A DNA stretch of 64,000 nt from Streptomyces canus (lineage in GTDB: Bacteria > Actinomycetota > Actinomycetes > Streptomycetales > Streptomycetaceae): assembly GCF_001514145.1 (NCBI RefSeq), contig NZ_KQ948675.1, positions 1-64,000 of the forward strand. The letters run 5' to 3'. The position numbers and the translations under genes are program-made. Every line of letters begins with the position of its first letter. Positions within the stretch are counted from its first letter, which is position 1. Under the pieces are notes generated by a model, which was given only the letters and a program-made list of their open reading frames with translations, was not told where the DNA came from and ran no database searches. Positions 62,901 through 64,000 of this stretch are shown here, piece after piece.

Positions 62901-64000
62901 CGGGACACCGTCGGCCGTCGAGGCGGCGGCTCGCGAGCCGAGGTCGCCCGCCGAGCGGGTGCTCGGCGAACTCTTCCGCGACCTGCTGAAGCTCCCCGGA
63001 CTCACCCTCGACGAGGGCTTCTTCGCCCTCGGCGGCGACAGCATCTCCTCGATCCGGCTGGTGAGCCGGGCCGCCGAGGCCGGAGTGGTGATCAGCCCGC
63101 GGGACGTGTACGAGCACCAGACCGTGGCCGCCCTCGCGGCGGTGGCCCGCGGACCCGTGGGCGCGTCGAGCGGCGGCGCCACCGACGACGGTGTCGGACC
63201 GGTGCCGTTCACGCCCGTGATGCACTGGCTGGTGGAGCGCGGAGGGCCCATCGGCCGGCTCAGCCAGTCGGTGCTGCTGACCGTGCCCGCGAACGCCGAC
63301 GCGCCCAGGCTGACCCGCAGTCTCCAGGCGCTCGTCGACCACCACGACATGCTGCGCTCCCGGCTCACCGGGAAGCGCGGCATGGAGGTCGGCCCGGTGG
63401 GCTCGGTCGCGGCCGTCGTGGACCGCCGGGACGTCAGCGGCGAGGACGACCTCCGCACCGCCGTGGCCGAGGAGTTCGACCGCGCGCTCGCCACGCTCGA
63501 CCCGGTGACCGGCGCGATACTGCGGGCCGTATGGCTCGACGCGGGCCCGGACCGTCCCGGGCGGCTGCTGCTGGTCGTCCACCACCTGGCCGTGGACGGA
63601 GTGTCCTGGCGGATCCTCGTACCCGACCTGGAGACGGCCTGGAAGGCGGTCACAGCCGGGCGTGAACCCCAACTGCCGCCCGTCGGGACCTCGTTCCGCC
63701 GCTGGTCCACGCAGCTCGCCGAGGCGGCCCGTACGCCCGCCCGGGTCGCGGAGGCCAAGCTGTGGCGGCGGATGAACGACGCCCCGCGCGCCCCGTTCGG
63801 CGCCCGGCCGCTCGACCCCGCCAGGGATACCGCGGCCACCACGCAACAGCTCCGGCTGACGCTCGAACCCTCCGTGACCGGCCCGCTGCTCGGCAGTGTG
63901 CCCGCCGCGTTCCGCGCCGGACCCCAGGACGTGCTGCTCGCCGGGCTCGCCCTGGCCGTCGCCGCACGCCAGGACGTCCCGTACGTCCTCGTCGACGTCG
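56947..64000 (+). CDS. Nonribosomal peptide synthetase 2, 3' end outside window (C-A-T-C-A-T-E...)
   Basis: Starts at GTG 56947, six bases after the NRPS1 stop, with GGAGG upstream; the frame stays open to the window end (2351 codons). C3 at 1-440 is of the DCL class (LPLSPLQEGLLFHALYD, HHILLDGWS), which suits the epimerised residue from NRPS1. A3 at about 459-945: DFWNVGMVH, nearly the standard Thr code (DFWNIGMVH). T3 near residue 996 (LGGDSL). C4 at about 1050-1480, LCL (HHSAVDGWS). A4 at about 1518-1985: code DAMLIGAVC, hydrophobic or aromatic, unresolved. T4 near 2032 (LGGDSI). A second E domain begins about 2080 (HHLAVDGVSW) and is cut by the window end. Thr is therefore the third residue and a D-residue the fourth; more modules or termination may follow. 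Confidence 0.95.
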   Translation, partial: MTRSGIADILPLSPLQEGLLFHALYDDDQAPDVYAAQQILELTGDVDPAAVRAAGQALLDRHPNLRACFRRREAAAPLQIVPTDVELPWSDEDLSSLTDAGREAAWQRILDEERTRRFDLARPPLLRYLLVRWAPDRHRLVITNHHILLDGWSKQLLVREFTALYAGEHPTALPPTPPYRDYLTWLSRQDRAAAGAAWQKALEGVEDPTLLAPGAAPGTTVLPHELVVELGESATTTAETAARNLGITLNTLVQGAWGVLLGRLTGRTDTAFGQTVTVRPPELRNVASMVGFCINTVPTRVRWDDGDTVTGFLTDLQERQAALLPHQHLGLADIRRTTGTGDLFDTLLAFESHPTATGPGEDRVTQLTGRDATHYPLTLAVLPARRLALRLSYRPDLYDETGARTLLDRFAVVLAQLAGDPSRRVGAVEALLPGERERLTGAGIQGGEAAHPTVPSVALTDLFARQAARTPDATAVVHGDTRLTYAELDTRATELASALVARGAAPERLVALALPRSADLVVAILAVLKTGAAYVPLDPEYPGERLAYMLGDSAPVLFLTTRDVAPGLPATAVPVLTLEDEGAPGREGDLPSLTGDHLAYVIYTSGSTGRPKGVAVPHGNVVRLFDSTRHWFDFGPDDVWTLFHSYAFDFSVWELWGALLHGGTLVVVPHEVSRDAHEFLRLLARERVTVLNQTPSAFGELVRADAELPDISAELSLRHVVFGGEALDVTPVAEWFTRHAQDAPALVNMYGITETTVHVTGLPLTRERCDGIGEPIPDLRAYVLDAGLRPLPPGAAGELYVAGAGLARGYLGRPGLTAGRFVADPFGAPGERMYRTGDLARRTADGQLEYAGRADDQVKIRGFRIELGEVEAALAAHPEVSRAVVLVREGRLVGYAVAEGAPDPVALRAHTARTLPEHMVPSAIVVLDRLPLTANGKLDRAALPIPAATIVTGAGTTRAPRTPQEEILCGLFAGVLGLEAHQVGADDAFFDLGGDSLLAMRLADRIRTVFGTALPVRAVFEAPTPAALVTRLGETRDGHRPALLPLPSRPDPIPLSYGQQRLWFMSRLDGGHTTYTVPAALRLTGSLDRRALTEALADLVARHEPLRTLQPDLQGTPYQRILAPEEARPRPDLVPTTEAELPALLKAAAGHRFDLAGEPPLRVTLYDLGDDTHVLLLLAHHSAVDGWSMRPLTRDLEAAYAARSEGRAPEWPPLPVQYADFAHWQREWLGDENDPGSLMVDQIDFWRTALAGLPEELPLPADHPRPAEPSGRGDRTAVALDPALHAGLADLAAAQRVTLFMVLQAGLAAVLTRLGSGTDIPIGTPVAGRSDEHLDDLVGFFVNSLTLRTDTSGNPTFRELLARVRDVDLAAYAHQDVPFDLLVDAVSPERTLSRHPLFQVMLAYTGHGADPVPALPGLSVAREPVATGAARFDLSLYLTEHRHEDGSPAGIDGVAEFSTDLFEPETARRLAQRLIHFLDAVAAQPDRRIGDVDLLDEDERERLAEWSTGAGTVPSESLAEMFTRQVQERPDAPALNDLSYAELDIRARELARALAGRGVGPGELVALQLPRSADRIVALLAVSLSGAAFLPVDPALPADRIAALLADARPAHVITDLADLTALPTDGTPAELPTAHHPHHAAYVIHTSGSTGTPKGVVVENRGLAALARTQIERFWLGPDSRVLQFSAPGFDASVMELLMAFASGGTLVVPDVQGPLLGEELEQELIQGRITHALIPPTALATLPPSRLPDLETLIVGAEACSGELVARWAPGRRMANAYGPTESTVCATIAVPLTGERTPPIGRPVAGTRVLVLDPWLRPVPPGTPGELYLAGAGVARGYLGRPELTAARFVADPHGGPGDRMYRTGDLARWSADGQLEYLGRADEQVKLRGFRIEPGEIEAALARDPAVAQAAVVMREDEPGERRLIAYVTTRPGHPPADPAALRRDAEETLPEYMVPSAVVVLDTLPLTPNGKLDRKALPAPGTPSAVEAAAREPRSPAERVLGELFRDLLKLPGLTLDEGFFALGGDSISSIRLVSRAAEAGVVISPRDVYEHQTVAALAAVARGPVGASSGGATDDGVGPVPFTPVMHWLVERGGPIGRLSQSVLLTVPANADAPRLTRSLQALVDHHDMLRSRLTGKRGMEVGPVGSVAAVVDRRDVSGEDDLRTAVAEEFDRALATLDPVTGAILRAVWLDAGPDRPGRLLLVVHHLAVDGVSWRILVPDLETAWKAVTAGREPQLPPVGTSFRRWSTQLAEAARTPARVAEAKLWRRMNDAPRAPFGARPLDPARDTAATTQQLRLTLEPSVTGPLLGSVPAAFRAGPQDVLLAGLALAVAARQDVPYVLVDV

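Noticed and set aside
1..64000. CRISPR arrays, IS elements, rRNA genes and attachment sites
   Set aside because: No evenly spaced palindromic repeats, no transposase or integrase motifs, no rRNA sequence and no tRNA with flanking direct repeats were seen.

Overview
The window is very GC-rich, with dense genes, Tat and lipoprotein signals, SpoIIE-type phosphatases, PknG-type and eukaryotic-like Ser/Thr kinases, LacI and IclR regulators and a large NRPS locus. This points to a Streptomyces or close relative chromosome, probably an accessory-rich part of it. No phage, IS element, CRISPR array, rRNA or tRNA was found.

Left part (1-22.4 kb): sugar and sugar-acid catabolism and secreted hydrolases. 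A ribose-type ABC lipoprotein (cut by the window edge) lies next to a frameshifted IclR regulator carrying an internal duplication. Then come a GntP-family permease and glucarate dehydratase, a small secreted metalloprotease under a clear promoter plus operator, and a Tat-exported beta-propeller/amidohydrolase. A tightly packed run (8959-17690) follows: a SpoIIE-type PAS/GAF phosphatase with an ATPase domain, a LacI-type sugar sensor without its DNA-binding domain, a three-gene sugar ABC importer and a GH31 glycosidase (probable alpha-xylosidase). Next are a GCS2 glutamate-cysteine ligase, a ThuA/Gfo-Idh pair and a streptogrisin-type protease.

Middle (22.4-41.4 kb): signalling and general metabolism. 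A transmembrane Ser/Thr kinase with a PQQ-type propeller is divergent from a PknG-like kinase, which forms an operon with a GlnX-like membrane protein and a solute-binding lipoprotein. Then follow a DUF6629 protein, a divergent LysR/SDR pair, a LacI regulator with operators at its start codon, a glycerophosphodiesterase, a DUF2071 protein, an MMPL transporter and a divergent aldo-keto reductase/AraC pair. Two gene-free stretches lie here, and a stranded 104-bp copy of NRPS adenylation-domain sequence sits at 32451-32554.

Right part (41.4-64 kb): acyl-CoA supply and a nonribosomal peptide locus. IcmF (fused isobutyryl-CoA mutase) converges on a two-gene branched-chain 2-oxoacid dehydrogenase in which E1-beta, a lipoyl domain and the E2 acyltransferase are one polypeptide. 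Divergent from it, a methanogen-type cysteate synthase overlaps by 4 bp the first NRPS gene. NRPS1 reads C-A-T-C-A-T-E and NRPS2 (cut by the window end) reads C-A-T-C-A-T-E. Hand-read specificity codes suggest Val, an Asp-like acidic residue (possibly cysteate, then epimerised), Thr and an unresolved hydrophobic residue (epimerised). The most interesting hypothesis in the window is that the second module loads L-cysteate made by the adjacent enzyme, giving a sulfonated peptide.
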